From NCBI GenBank assembly GCA_029907515.1, contig JARYLT010000001.1:1-64000 (forward strand): a stretch of 64,000 nucleotides of DNA, in the 5' to 3' direction. The notes under the pieces are model-generated. The model saw only the letters and a list, made by a program, of their open reading frames with translations, ran no database searches and was not told the DNA's origin. Below are positions 26,488-36,460 of this stretch, piece after piece (positions within the stretch are counted from its first letter, which is position 1; the number at the start of each line of letters is the position of its first letter). The position numbers and the translations under genes were made by a program. Source of the stretch: Spirochaetota bacterium (GTDB taxonomy: Bacteria; Spirochaetota; UBA4802; UB4802).

Positions 26488-27507
26488 ATGGTAAAAGATA
26501 TTATTGTTTTTTACTATCTTCCTGTTAGTATTTTTATTTCCTATTGTTGCTGTACAATTATTACCACAACTATATATGCAATAAAGAAAAACAATGTAAT
26601 TGTGCCAGTTTTGATATTATGTATAGCACTGATGTTTGTTTCATTAATGTATGTATATCCTTTTTATGTATATTTTTTTATACCTCATTATGTGGATACC
26701 ATTGTAACCATTTTTATTGGGATTTATTGTTTATTAGTGGCAGTACCCACTTATGGGGATAGTATCCATTATTTTCTTAGTAACATGTATTCGATTATTG
26801 GTAAAAGTATAATCATATTATTAATTATTATTTTTACAAATAATGTTTATGATCAACAAAAAATTATAATCCCCAGTGTTGACATGATTCTTTCTTTTAG
26901 CGTTCTTTTTGTAAAGCCAGAGAATTCAACATGTTTAAGAATACATTACCCGCATAGGGAATCATTCCTGATACTGGTTTTAATAGCAATTGGTTATTGC
27001 ATACTATTTATGGATAGTTGTATTCTGATGCCTTCACTTCTTGTTTTTGCTGTACTATCGGTATCTATAATCAGTTTTATAGCAAAGTTTTTAATCAATT
27101 TATGTAATAATAGTAACCATGAATACATTGGAATATATAATGAGCAATTATATACAACAGAAAAATATAAAGCATTAATCAAAATAATTAAAGAACATGT
27201 TAATGAGTACTATAACTCACCCATTGATAGGTATACCATTGCACTGCAATGTGAAATGCATCCTGATTACATATCTAAAGTCTTCAAAAGTGAAGAAGGA
27301 ATAACCATTAATAAATATATACAAATTGTACGCCTGGAAAAAGCTTATCATTTATTATTGTATTCTGACAAAAAAATAATTGAAGTTGCTTTTGATGTAG
27401 GTTATGACAATTTAGCCACATTTTACCGACATTTTGTAAAGCACTTTAAAAAATCACCTCAACAAATTAGAAAGAGCAACCCGATGGATGAAATGACTGT
27501 TATATAA
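26488..27507 (+). CDS. Membrane-bound AraC-family regulator
   Basis: 339 residues. About six or seven hydrophobic helices fill residues 1-215, followed by an AraC-type double helix-turn-helix: YKALIKIIKEHVNEYY, DRYTIALQCEMHPDYISKVFK, and VAFDVGYDNLATFYRHFVKHFKKSPQQIRK. This multi-helix-membrane plus AraC layout acts as a one-component membrane sensor. The start follows AAGGAAGGA. It overlaps the convergent synthetase gene by eight bases at its 3' end. Signal and targets unknown; the divergent lipoprotein is the obvious candidate partner. Confidence 0.85.
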   Translation: MVKDIIVFYYLPVSIFISYCCCTIITTTIYAIKKNNVIVPVLILCIALMFVSLMYVYPFYVYFFIPHYVDTIVTIFIGIYCLLVAVPTYGDSIHYFLSNMYSIIGKSIIILLIIIFTNNVYDQQKIIIPSVDMILSFSVLFVKPENSTCLRIHYPHRESFLILVLIAIGYCILFMDSCILMPSLLVFAVLSVSIISFIAKFLINLCNNSNHEYIGIYNEQLYTTEKYKALIKIIKEHVNEYYNSPIDRYTIALQCEMHPDYISKVFKSEEGITINKYIQIVRLEKAYHLLLYSDKKIIEVAFDVGYDNLATFYRHFVKHFKKSPQQIRKSNPMDEMTVI

Positions 27508-28891
27508 CAGCACTGGTTTTTGATTGGGTGAATGATTTTTTCCTGCTGGCACAATAGTATTGATATGATATCTGTAATGCACGAACCGCTTCCTCAGGTG
27601 ATTCAAAACTGGGAATAGAATATGCAGTGCGTACTTTTAGTATACGGTCAACTGCATTGGGTATGTATATACCTGCAGGTTTATCATATTCTTTACATAA
27701 CTTCATCAGTTCAAGAATACCATCAATAACAACTTGCTGCCATACATTAGGTACTGCACAGATGCCATCAATTTCATCTGACGATAAAAGATTAGTAAAA
27801 ATATCAATGAATGTCTGCAGTGATAACGTTGGCCCTAAATCTATTGGATTTGAAACATTATAGAGTTTACCACACTGAGAAATTCTTTGCTGTAGTTCAC
27901 CTGATAGTGTAGGTATTTCAAAGCCAGCTTCAACAAGCAAATCAGAGGTTATGCCGCCAAAAGCACCTGAATTGGTAAAAATTGCTATGCGTTTGCCTTT
28001 GAGCAAAGGCATGGTGGTAAAGATCTTTGGCATGGAATGCAATTCACTTATGGCTTTACAGCGAATAATGCCTACCTGCCTGCATGCTGCATCAAAAATT
28101 ATATCGTTATTTGCCATGCCAGCAGTATGTGACATGGCAGCCTTTGCACCTTCGCTGGTCCTGCCAACTTTATATACCAGAATGGGGATTGATGAGCGTT
28201 TTGCAGCTTCAAGAAATCGTTTACCATTTTTGATGCTCTCAAGATACATGCCAATAACTTTTGTTCCATCGGTATTAAAGTAATCTATACAGTCAGCTTC
28301 GTCGATATCTTCTTTATTGCCAATGCTCATCATTTTATTGACATTGACAATGTCGCTCCGCAATGAGTCCATTATGAGTACGCCAACTCCGCCACTCTGT
28401 ATAACATAGGAAATATCACCGGGGCGTTCAAACACACCATCGTATTCACCGGGACGTGCTCCAAAAAAGCAACAGAACCGGTTATGTGCATTTAATGTGC
28501 CAAGACAGTTTGGGCCTATGAAACGTATATTGTATTGCCTGGCAATTTCATTTACCTGTTGCTGCAGTTTTCTCCCATATTCGCCTTCTTCAGTAAAACC
28601 AGCAGTTTCAATGATAACTGCCTGTATGCCTTTTTTCCCACATTCTTCCATTACATCAGGCACAGCAGGAGCAGGAGTAAGGATAATAGCTAAATCAACA
28701 TCATGAGGTATTTCTAAAAGGCTTTTGTAGCCCTTACAGCCTTTAACGTCTTCCCCTTTACGGTTTATTGCATAGATTTTTGCATCATAATTAAGAAATG
28801 TGAGGTATTCACAGATTGTAGCACCTAAATTAAATGGTTTATTGGAAGCACCTATTACAGCAATTGACCGTGGGTTAAAAAAAGCATCCAT
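27500..28891 (-). CDS. NDP-forming acyl-CoA synthetase, CoA-binding alpha-type chain
   Basis: 463 residues from ATG 28891, which has GGAG six bases upstream; the longer track start 12 codons earlier lacks one. It has the CoA-binding Rossmann domain (FFNPRSIAVIGASNKPFNLG) and two succinyl-CoA-ligase-like domains. The conserved phosphorylated His is present in AAMSHTAGMANND. Such proteins interconvert acyl-CoA, NDP/phosphate and acid plus NTP. The ATP-grasp beta subunit is not fused and not adjacent, so it either pairs with one elsewhere or has another role. Confidence 0.82.
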   Translation of the reverse strand: MDAFFNPRSIAVIGASNKPFNLGATICEYLTFLNYDAKIYAINRKGEDVKGCKGYKSLLEIPHDVDLAIILTPAPAVPDVMEECGKKGIQAVIIETAGFTEEGEYGRKLQQQVNEIARQYNIRFIGPNCLGTLNAHNRFCCFFGARPGEYDGVFERPGDISYVIQSGGVGVLIMDSLRSDIVNVNKMMSIGNKEDIDEADCIDYFNTDGTKVIGMYLESIKNGKRFLEAAKRSSIPILVYKVGRTSEGAKAAMSHTAGMANNDIIFDAACRQVGIIRCKAISELHSMPKIFTTMPLLKGKRIAIFTNSGAFGGITSDLLVEAGFEIPTLSGELQQRISQCGKLYNVSNPIDLGPTLSLQTFIDIFTNLLSSDEIDGICAVPNVWQQVVIDGILELMKLCKEYDKPAGIYIPNAVDRILKVRTAYSIPSFESPEEAVRALQISYQYYCASRKKSFTQSKTSAVI

Positions 28892-29182
28892 AGATAGCTC
28901 CATTATAATGTAGTATTTGTATGACAACTTACAAAATATGGTATTTTTATCAATAAAAAAAATATAGTTATTTTATATTATTTTTTATAATTTTGTGACA
29001 AAGGGGAATTATTATATACTGTATATATTGCCTAAATGTTTCAGAAAAAAAATGATAGCAATTATCTTCATCGTTATAAGCAAAAAAGATGAATAATGCA
29101 TTATTGTATATTAAAAAGCATTTTTATGAGTGATTATTTCAAATATAATACCCTTTTATATTTTTAATACGTGTATTGATTG
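28892..29182. other. AT-rich intergenic region, 291 bases
   Basis: Spacer between two minus-strand genes (synthetase and PutP). Composed of AT-rich sequence with several A/T runs. I see no gene, clear hairpin terminator or promoter that I would defend. Confidence 0.4.
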
Positions 29183-30634
29183 TTATGATTGTATCTCTTT
29201 TTTCATTGTTGCAAATTCGGTATTGATTGTGGAATTTTGTGGAGGATAGATTCTGTTAAGTACCATAATGGTTATTACATTTGCAATAAATCCAGGAACT
29301 ATCTCATAACAATAATTACTTAATCCTAAAAAATTCCATGAAACCAGCGCAATTGTGCCTGCAAGCATTCCCCCCAGTACGGATTGCCATGATGTATTCT
29401 TTGAAAAAAGTGCAAAAAGCACTATAGGACCGAATGCAGCACCAAAACCACCCCATGCATAGGCTACCAGTCCAAGAACTGTATTTTCAGGATTCATGGC
29501 AAAGAGTGCCGCGATGATTGTGATAAGCATTGTGGTAATTCGACCAATGTGAATTAATTCTTTCTGTGATGCGTTTCGATTAATGATACGCTGGTAAAAG
29601 TCTTCGGTTAATGCTGCTGAACACACCAGCAATTGTGAATCGGCTGTGGACATGATTGCTGAAAGTATTGCTGCAAGGAGTATTCCGCCGATCCAGGGTG
29701 TAAAAAATTTCTGTATCATGAAAATAAAAACTTTTTCTGCATTGTGTTGCGATAGTTCCGGGAATAGATACACTGCTGCAATCCCAATGAAGGAAGCACC
29801 ACATAACGAAATGGTTACCCATGTCATTGCGATCTGACGGGCACTCTTGATATCATGGTGTGAATGTATTCCCATGAAACGTGCCAGTATATGCGGTTGA
29901 CCAAAATAGCCTAGCCCCCATGATGCAGTAGACACTACTGAGAGTAACGTTACTGATGTAAATGGGTTAACTGGCAGAGATGCCTTTTGCATGGCATGAG
30001 TTATAGTGTTAAAGGATCCAATGTGCTGCATGGAAACAATGGGGACAACAATAATGGCAATAAACATAAGTGAGCCCTGAACAACGTCGGTAACACTGAC
30101 AGCAAAGAAACCACCAAGGGATGTGTAAAAAAGAATGATGCCTGCACCAATCAGTACTGCAATATGATATTCGATGCCCAGCATGGACTCAAATAGTTTT
30201 CCTGATGCAACAAATCCAGAAGAAAGATAAATAGTAAAAAATATAAGAATAATTAACGCTGATATTATACGAAGAAGCCCTGTGGGATCTTTGAAGCGAT
30301 CTTCGAAAAATGTTGGCAGTGTAATAGAATCAGTAATTTCGGTATAAATACGAAGCCGTTTTGCCACAAATTTCCAGTTACAGTATGTTCCAAGCAAAAG
30401 TCCAGCTGCAATCCATATAGCAGGCATGCCTTTAGTATACAATGCACCTGGCAATCCCATGAGTAACCAACCACTCATGTCACTGGCCTGTGCTGATAAT
30501 GCCATGACAAATTTGCCTAATTTCCTACCACCCAGAATAAAATCAGAGATATCATGTGATTTATTATAATAATATACTCCAATTGCCAGTAATAGAACCA
30601 GATATAATCCAAAGGTTATGAAGGTTGTTATCAT
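29183..30634 (-). CDS. putP: Sodium/proline symporter (SSS family)
   Basis: 483 residues, about 13 membrane helices. Family motifs include the N-terminal ILGGRKLGKFVMALSAQASDMSGWLLMGLPGALY and AWGLGY-like GLGYFGQPHILARFM. The substrate-pathway region ISTADSQLLVCSAALTEDFYQR matches PutP. It couples Na+ influx to proline uptake across the inner membrane. No proline dehydrogenase lies nearby, so proline specificity is by similarity. Confidence 0.9.
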   Translation of the reverse strand: MITTFITFGLYLVLLLAIGVYYYNKSHDISDFILGGRKLGKFVMALSAQASDMSGWLLMGLPGALYTKGMPAIWIAAGLLLGTYCNWKFVAKRLRIYTEITDSITLPTFFEDRFKDPTGLLRIISALIILIFFTIYLSSGFVASGKLFESMLGIEYHIAVLIGAGIILFYTSLGGFFAVSVTDVVQGSLMFIAIIVVPIVSMQHIGSFNTITHAMQKASLPVNPFTSVTLLSVVSTASWGLGYFGQPHILARFMGIHSHHDIKSARQIAMTWVTISLCGASFIGIAAVYLFPELSQHNAEKVFIFMIQKFFTPWIGGILLAAILSAIMSTADSQLLVCSAALTEDFYQRIINRNASQKELIHIGRITTMLITIIAALFAMNPENTVLGLVAYAWGGFGAAFGPIVLFALFSKNTSWQSVLGGMLAGTIALVSWNFLGLSNYCYEIVPGFIANVITIMVLNRIYPPQNSTINTEFATMKKEIQS

Positions 30635-30884
30635 AGCCTGCTATCCTGTATTAAATAAGAAACTTATCAATGATTGCAATGTATATTCTTGATTGTCAAT
30701 GTAATATCAGTATTTATTTGTTAACTTTTTTTAAGGAAAGTAATATTTTACCACCCACACTATCGAAGGCATCAGTGGTATATATTTAATAGTAGTGTTC
30801 TATCAAGCATTTAAGGTAGTATTACTGATGCAATGGATAAAAAATAATATATAAATTAACAACATAAGAAATCAATTTTTTTAT
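30635..30884. other. Intergenic region upstream of STAS gene
   Basis: Divergent spacer between putP and the STAS-domain gene. AT-rich, without an ORF. The promoter at its right end is listed separately; nothing else is recognised. Confidence 0.4.
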
Positions 30885-30913
30885 TGACTAAAAAAAAACA
30901 CTGTGACTATTAT
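30885..30913 (+). promoter_or_regulatory. Putative sigma-70 promoter of STAS gene
   Basis: TTGACT (30885-30890), 17-base spacer containing an A-tract, TATTAT (30908-30913). Transcription would begin near 30920, which supports translation from ATG 30953 rather than the upstream TTG 30923. Confidence 0.6.
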
Positions 30914-30952
30914 TTCAAATGATTGAGCACATTACAGAAAAAGGTGAGCGGT

Positions 30953-31282
30953 ATGATAGAATTAACAGATAAAGGAAATGGTACATTCGTTGTAAAGATA
31001 ATCATGCAGGAAGTTCATACATTAGATGTTCCGGATCTGAAAGAAAAGCTTCAACAGGCTATCGTCAATAAAGGAATAAAGCGAATGGTTGTTGACCTTT
31101 CAGATGTTAAGATGATTACCAGCTCAGGTATAGGTATTTTTCTAAACATCAATCAGAATCTTAAATCGCAATTCAGGTTGGCTGCACCTACTCCTGAAGT
31201 ACAGAAGGTGTTAGAATTAACAAAAGTTACATCAATGATAAAAGTATTTAATTCAGTTGAAGCAGCTCTTCAGAGTTTTTGA
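30953..31282 (+). CDS. STAS-domain anti-sigma-factor antagonist
   Basis: 109 residues from ATG 30953, behind AAAAGGTGAG. A single STAS domain: LDVPDLKEKLQQAIVNKG, MVVDLSDVKMITSSGIGIFL and a final helix. The Ser of MITSSGIG is at the position phosphorylated by anti-sigma kinases in SpoIIAA-like proteins. It would bind a partner switch kinase and release a sigma factor. No kinase or sigma gene lies next to it, so the partner is remote. Confidence 0.9.
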   Translation: MIELTDKGNGTFVVKIIMQEVHTLDVPDLKEKLQQAIVNKGIKRMVVDLSDVKMITSSGIGIFLNINQNLKSQFRLAAPTPEVQKVLELTKVTSMIKVFNSVEAALQSF

Positions 31283-31480
31283 TGTAAATGGAATAATATA
31301 CTCTCGCCACTGAAAGCAGCGTGAGTGTATACATTCATAATCAATTATAAAAAACATGAATACTGTTTTCCTTTTTACTACTAATTTTGAAAATATATTT
31401 TGATTTCATGTCATATTAAAATTTATTTTCTCATTATCGGTAATGTGCTATATTTGTGCTAAATTAGTATGGTGATATAT

Positions 31481-31508
31481 TTGATATAGTATTTTAAGTT
31501 TGTATTAT
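31481..31508 (+). promoter_or_regulatory. Putative promoter of the metX riboswitch leader
   Basis: TTGATA (31481-31486), 16-base spacer, TATTAT (31503-31508). It would start transcription near 31515, about 18 bases before the riboswitch P1 helix. Confidence 0.55.
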
Positions 31509-31532
31509 AGCACGATTATAATTTTAATCGTA

Positions 31533-31640
31533 CTATCTTATCAAGAGTGGTGGAGGGACTGGCCCTGTGAAGCCACGGCAACCGGCACAGGTAAAAGTCG
31601 GTGCCAATTCCAGCGGAAGAAATTCCGGAAGATGAGATAG
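31533..31640 (+). ncRNA. SAM-I (S-box) riboswitch
   Basis: Closely follows the SAM-I consensus. P1 pairs CTATCTTATC (31533-31542) with GATGAGATAG (31631-31640). Between them are CAAGAGTGGTGGAGGGACTG, GAAGCCACGGCAACC and GGTGCCAATTCC, the conserved core and kink-turn parts. A rho-independent terminator follows. When S-adenosylmethionine is abundant, metX-metW transcription should stop early. Confidence 0.96.
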
Positions 31641-31649
31641 GCAACTGGT

Positions 31650-31686
31650 AACCGCTTATTCCAAACTTCCGGTAAGCGGTTTTTTA
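31650..31686 (+). terminator. Riboswitch-controlled intrinsic terminator
   Basis: ACCGCTTA (31651-31658) pairs with TAAGCGGT (31673-31680), followed by TTTTTATTTTT, upstream of metX. The placement right after P1 of the SAM-I aptamer marks it as the expression platform. Confidence 0.88.
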
Positions 31687-31712
31687 TTTTTATATAGGAG
31701 ATCCACTGTTAA

Positions 31713-32876
31713 ATGAAACATGACATTACATTAGATACATCCGTTGGCATAGTTCAAACGCAGTATTATACATTTGCAGAACCACCGGATGAAATGGTGC
31801 TTGCCTCAGGTAAAAAACTGGGGCCCATAACGTTAGCGTATGAAACATATGGAACATTGAATGAGAGCAAAAGTAATGCAATATTAATTCTGCATGCCCT
31901 TTCAGGATCTGCACATGCTGCAGGCTATCACACAGAAGCTGATGCGTATCCCGGGTGGTGGGATCATTACATTGGTCCGGGAAAGGCATTTGATACAAAT
32001 AAATATTTTGTCATCTGTTCCAATGTTATTGGTGGTTGCAGTGGTTCTACCGGCCCCTCATCAGTAAATCCACACACGGGTAAAGAATATGCCCTGGATT
32101 TTCCCATCGTAACCATACAGGATATGGTAAATGCTCAGAGACATTTAATTGATTATCTGGGAATTGAAAAGCTTCTGGCAGTTGCCGGTGGCTCAATGGG
32201 TGGCATGCAGGCTTTGCAGTGGTCAATATCATATCCTGACAGGGTGCAATCGGTTATAGCGATAGCAACCGCAGCTTCTCTCTCGGCACAGGGCATCGCC
32301 TTCCATGAAGTTGGCAGGCAGGCTATCATGCGTGATCCAAACTGGAATAATGGGGATTACTATCATGCAACCAGTCCATCCAATGGACTATCGCTTGCCC
32401 GAATGATTGGGCATATCACATATCTCAGTGAAAAGCTCATGCATGAAAAATTTGGACGAAGATTACAGCAAGCCGATATATTTAAATTTCAGTTTGATCT
32501 GGAGTTTGAGGTTGAGTCATACCTGCACCATAAGGGAAATGATTTTGTCCAGCGATTTGATGCAAATTCGTATTTATATATTACCAAAGCTATCGACTAT
32601 TTTGATTTAAAGAATGATTTTGGTGGTGATCTGGCAAATGCATTTGTGAATGTTAATTCAGATTACCTGATTATAAGCTTTTCATCTGACTGGCTATATC
32701 CAACGTCGCAGTCACGGGAGATTGTGCGGGCACTGCGTATGAACAGTAAAAACGTAGTGTTTACTGAAATTCAGAGTGACAAGGGACACGATACATTTTT
32801 ATTGCCCAATGAACAGCTTGAGCATAATATTGCAAATTTTTTGAAGAGGGAATTTGAAAAGGTACATAAAAAATGA
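31713..32876 (+). CDS. metX: Homoserine O-acetyltransferase
   Basis: 387 residues, alpha/beta hydrolase fold. The nucleophile elbow [13 protein letters not shown] carries the catalytic Ser; the other triad residues are Asp in [10 protein letters not shown] and His in [20 protein letters not shown] and [11 protein letters not shown] are typical of MetX. It transfers an acyl group from acyl-CoA to homoserine as the first committed step of methionine synthesis; acetyl versus succinyl preference is not certain from sequence. It is under the SAM-I riboswitch and overlaps metW by ATGA. Confidence 0.94.
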   Translation: MKHDITLDTSVGIVQTQYYTFAEPPDEMVLASGKKLGPITLAYETYGTLNESKSNAILILHALSGSAHAAGYHTEADAYPGWWDHYIGPGKAFDTNKYFVICSNVIGGCSGSTGPSSVNPHTGKEYALDFPIVTIQDMVNAQRHLIDYLGIEKLLAVAGGSMGGMQALQWSISYPDRVQSVIAIATAASLSAQGIAFHEVGRQAIMRDPNWNNGDYYHATSPSNGLSLARMIGHITYLSEKLMHEKFGRRLQQADIFKFQFDLEFEVESYLHHKGNDFVQRFDANSYLYITKAIDYFDLKNDFGGDLANAFVNVNSDYLIISFSSDWLYPTSQSREIVRALRMNSKNVVFTEIQSDKGHDTFLLPNEQLEHNIANFLKREFEKVHKK

Positions 32877-33496
32877 AAGAATACCGTGTGGCCTATGATC
32901 TGATATTTGATTTAATCCCTCCTGGTTCGCGAGTACTTGACTTAGGGTGTGGCGATGGTCTTTTATTAAAATTACTGCAGGAAAAAAAACAGGTGAAAGG
33001 CTTTGGAGTGGAGATTTCTCCGGAAGGGGTCAGCCAGTGCGTGGAGAAAGGGCTGTATTGTTATCAGGGTGACATTGATGAAGGATTGTCGGACTATAAA
33101 GACAACTCCTTTGATTATGTTATTGTTAATCAGACATTGCAGAGTACAAAGAAACCGGATGTTGTTATCCGTGAATCGCTGAGGATTGCACTCAATGCAG
33201 TTTTCAGCTTCCCCAACTTTGCCTATTACTCATTACGGTTATACCTGTCATTGTATGGAAGGATGCCAAAAAACAAACTGTTGCCCTATGAATGGTATGA
33301 AACACCTAATATACACCTTTTAACAATAAAGGACTTTAGAGACTACTGCAGGGATTTCAAATATCCCATTAAAAAAGAAATGCATTTTTCAACAATTCGT
33401 TCGCGTTCGGTTATCATACCGGTAATGCCTAATCTTTTTGCAGAATACGGTTTCTTTATACTTGATGGACAACCCTTTACTTCTGCCACACTATAA
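32873..33496 (+). CDS. metW: Methionine biosynthesis protein MetW
   Basis: 207 residues, class I methyltransferase fold with motif [15 protein letters not shown] and the MetW features [16 protein letters not shown] and [11 protein letters not shown]-like [13 protein letters not shown]. [19 protein letters not shown] is characteristic. It overlaps metX by four bases, the usual metX-metW pair. Its partner activity with MetX is reported for other bacteria; it is not shown to methylate anything here. Confidence 0.93.
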   Translation: MKEYRVAYDLIFDLIPPGSRVLDLGCGDGLLLKLLQEKKQVKGFGVEISPEGVSQCVEKGLYCYQGDIDEGLSDYKDNSFDYVIVNQTLQSTKKPDVVIRESLRIALNAVFSFPNFAYYSLRLYLSLYGRMPKNKLLPYEWYETPNIHLLTIKDFRDYCRDFKYPIKKEMHFSTIRSRSVIIPVMPNLFAEYGFFILDGQPFTSATL

Positions 33497-33536
33497 AATA
33501 CTAAGATTAATGCCGCATGGAGTATTTTCTTGTATT
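33495..33536 (+). terminator. Weak candidate terminator after metW
   Basis: AAAATACT (33495-33502) and AGTATTTT (33521-33528) can pair around an 18-base loop, followed by CTTGTATTTTT. AT-only stem and long loop make this weak. Confidence 0.3.
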
Positions 33537-33591
33537 TTTACTATGGTATGGCTACATTGTATGTAAACTCTTATAAAACCAAAGGAAAACT

Positions 33592-35598
33592 ATGCCTCAA
33601 TTTAAGGTGGTATCAGCGTATAAACCTTCAGGTGACCAGGCACAGGCAATAGAAAAATTGGCAGAAGGAATTGCCAGCGGTTATAAATACCAGACTCTGC
33701 TTGGAGTTACCGGTTCAGGCAAAACATACACCATGGCAAAGGTGATAGAAAAAGTACAGAAGCCCACTCTGGTACTCACCCATAATAAAACGCTTGCCGC
33801 TCAGCTTTACCGTGAGTTTAAGGAATTCTTTCCCAATAATGCTGTTGAATATTTTGTGTCATATTATGATTACTACCAGCCTGAAGCGTACGTTGTGTCA
33901 CAGGATCTGTACATAGAAAAAGATGCAAGCATTAATGATGAGATAGACCGCCTACGTCTTAAAGCTACATCATCACTGGTTGAACGGGAGGATGTTATCA
34001 TAGTTTCATCAGTATCATGTATCTATGGCATTGGGAATCCTGAAAGCTTTGAAAAAAATCATATACGGCTTGCCGTGGGAAATATGGTTGACCGTCAGGA
34101 TCTTTTAATGAAGCTGGTGTCAATTCATTATGACCGCAATGATATAGCATTTACCCGCGGTACATTCAGGGTGCGCGGTGATACTGTTGAAGTGTTCCCT
34201 GCCAACCTGCAGGATGCGTTGCGTATAGTGTTTTTTGGTGATGAAATAGAAGCACTGTACAAAATCAACCCCGTGACCGGGGCACGCCAGGAAGCGCTTG
34301 AAAGGGCATATATTTATCCAGCAAAGCATTATGTTTCCAGTAAAGAAGAAATGGAAGAAACCATACGCATGATTGAAATTGAGTTAGAACACAGGATAAA
34401 GGAATTCATGGATGCAGGCAAACTTGTTGAAGCACAGCGGATAGAGATGCGTACACGATATGATATTGAGATGCTAAAGACCGTTGGCTATTGTAATGGC
34501 ATTGAAAATTATTCACGGATTATTGATCGCAGACAGCCAGGCCAGCCACCGCATTGCCTGCTTCATTATTTTAAAAGTAACTATCTCATGTTTATTGATG
34601 AGTCCCATGTAACAATACCACAGGTACGGGGCATGTATGAGGGCGATAGATCCCGGAAAGTGAACTTAGTTGAGTATGGTTTCAGGCTGCCATCAGCACT
34701 TGATAACAGGCCATTGAAATTTGATGAATTTGAAGCAATGATAGATCAGGTAGTATTTGTTTCAGCAACCCCTGCTGACTATGAGATAGAAAAATCAGAT
34801 CAGGTAGTTGAACAGGTTATACGACCAACAGGCTTAATAGATCCTGACATTGAGGTCAGGCCTGCAACCAATCAGGTTGATGATTTAATTGGTGAGATTA
34901 AAAAACGCGTTGCTGCCAATGAACGGGTACTGGTCACAACATTAACTAAAAAGATGGCTGAAGACCTGACCGAGTACCTGACGGAAGTTGGATTGAAAGT
35001 GCGCTATCTCCATTCAGAAATTGAAACAATTGAGCGTGTTGAAATAATACGCGATTTGCGAAAAGGAGAGTTTGATTGCCTTATTGGGATTAATCTTTTA
35101 CGTGAAGGACTTGATATACCTGAGGTGTCACTTGTTGCTATACTTGATGCGGATAAGGAAGGGTTTTTACGTTCAACGCGTTCGCTCATTCAGACTGCAG
35201 GAAGAGCTGCGCGTAATATTAATGGCAAGGTAGTTATGTATGCCGACACTGTTACCCGTTCAATGCAGGAAGCAATTGAAGAAACTAACAGGCGTCGAAA
35301 ACTGCAGATGGAGTTCAATAAAAAACATAAGATTACTCCCAGGAGCATTTCCAAAGAGATAGTTGACATAATTGAACGTGAATATCATTCTGACGATGTT
35401 TTTGCTGATATAGTTTCAGAATATACTCAGAGTTATCGGACTGGCAATATTGAAGAATTGAAAAAGGTTCGAGATAAAATAAAGCAGGATATGCTTGAAG
35501 CGGCTGACAATCTTGAATTTGAAAAAGCAGCAATACTTCGTGATCAGTTATTTGATATTGAGAAGAAGATTGGACTGTACAGCAAGGTGGCATATTGA
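33592..35598 (+). CDS. uvrB: Excinuclease ABC subunit B
   Basis: 668 residues, standard UvrB length. Helicase motif [17 protein letters not shown]; the damage-verifying beta-hairpin region [12 protein letters not shown]; motif [11 protein letters not shown]; later motifs [26 protein letters not shown] and QTAGRAARN; and a C-terminal UVR domain ([18 protein letters not shown]) that contacts UvrC. It verifies DNA damage handed over by UvrA in nucleotide excision repair. AAGGAAAACT precedes the ATG. Confidence 0.97.
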   Translation: MPQFKVVSAYKPSGDQAQAIEKLAEGIASGYKYQTLLGVTGSGKTYTMAKVIEKVQKPTLVLTHNKTLAAQLYREFKEFFPNNAVEYFVSYYDYYQPEAYVVSQDLYIEKDASINDEIDRLRLKATSSLVEREDVIIVSSVSCIYGIGNPESFEKNHIRLAVGNMVDRQDLLMKLVSIHYDRNDIAFTRGTFRVRGDTVEVFPANLQDALRIVFFGDEIEALYKINPVTGARQEALERAYIYPAKHYVSSKEEMEETIRMIEIELEHRIKEFMDAGKLVEAQRIEMRTRYDIEMLKTVGYCNGIENYSRIIDRRQPGQPPHCLLHYFKSNYLMFIDESHVTIPQVRGMYEGDRSRKVNLVEYGFRLPSALDNRPLKFDEFEAMIDQVVFVSATPADYEIEKSDQVVEQVIRPTGLIDPDIEVRPATNQVDDLIGEIKKRVAANERVLVTTLTKKMAEDLTEYLTEVGLKVRYLHSEIETIERVEIIRDLRKGEFDCLIGINLLREGLDIPEVSLVAILDADKEGFLRSTRSLIQTAGRAARNINGKVVMYADTVTRSMQEAIEETNRRRKLQMEFNKKHKITPRSISKEIVDIIEREYHSDDVFADIVSEYTQSYRTGNIEELKKVRDKIKQDMLEAADNLEFEKAAILRDQLFDIEKKIGLYSKVAY

Positions 35599-35619
35599 CA
35601 GTAATCAGAGGAATAGTAT

Positions 35620-36459
35620 ATGGAAATACCTTCATACGATGAACTATCGCCACTTATTGAAATGGCATTGAAAGAAGACATTGGTAGTGGCGATATTACC
35701 AGTAATGCAATTTTTGATGAATACCATTTTACCCGTGCACGGATTTATTCCAAGAGTGAAGGTGTCTTTTGCGGAGGATTTTTGATTGAATATATATACC
35801 ATACCATGGACCCTTCGGTATCGGTAACGCTGTACCGCAATGAAGGGGCACCGGTAAAGGAAGATGATGTTGTTGCGGATATTGAAGGCAATGTACGGAC
35901 GCTTCTTTCGGGAGAGCGCACAGTACTCAATTTTTTACAGCGAACCTGCGGAATAGCCACACGAACTGCCAGAATGGTTTCGATTGTCCGTGATACAAAT
36001 ATAAAAATTCTTGATACCCGAAAAACATTACCGGGATTTAGACTTCTTGATAAATATGCAGTATGGTGTGGTGGTGGCACCAATCACCGTATGGGATTAT
36101 TTGATATGGTTTTGATAAAGGATAATCATATTAAGGCAGCAGGTGGAATTTTGCAGGCAGTTGAGATGGTTAAAAAGGCGTACGATAACAAGTATGTTAT
36201 TGAAGTTGAGGTTGAATCACTGAATCAGGTTCAGGAAGCAGTTGAAGCAGGGGCAGATATCATCATGCTGGATAATATGTCAAAGGACAGAATTGCATTA
36301 GCGCTATCAATTATCAATGGGAAAGCAAAAGTTGAAGTATCCGGCAATATGGATGAACATAAATTAAAAGAGTTTTCTGATTTACCCATTGATTATGTGT
36401 CAATGGGTGCACTAACCCATTCAGTTAAGGCATTTGACCTTTCAATGCGGTTACTGTAG
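35620..36459 (+). CDS. nadC: Nicotinate-nucleotide pyrophosphorylase
   Basis: 279 residues. Type II phosphoribosyltransferase with LKEDIGSGDITSNAIF, LSGERTVLNFLQRTCGIATRT, DTRKTLPGFRLLDKYAVWCGGGTNHRMGL, KDNHI and EVEVESLNQ. It converts quinolinate and PRPP to nicotinate mononucleotide in de novo NAD synthesis. Sits 21 bases after uvrB. nadA and nadB are not in the window. Confidence 0.95.
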   Translation: MEIPSYDELSPLIEMALKEDIGSGDITSNAIFDEYHFTRARIYSKSEGVFCGGFLIEYIYHTMDPSVSVTLYRNEGAPVKEDDVVADIEGNVRTLLSGERTVLNFLQRTCGIATRTARMVSIVRDTNIKILDTRKTLPGFRLLDKYAVWCGGGTNHRMGLFDMVLIKDNHIKAAGGILQAVEMVKKAYDNKYVIEVEVESLNQVQEAVEAGADIIMLDNMSKDRIALALSIINGKAKVEVSGNMDEHKLKEFSDLPIDYVSMGALTHSVKAFDLSMRLL

Positions 36460-36460
36460 C

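Noticed and set aside
31297-31333. Hairpin after the STAS gene (TATACTCTCGC/GCGTGAGTGTATA)
   Set aside because: Stem has a mismatch and no U-run follows, so I do not call it a terminator; it may be chance.
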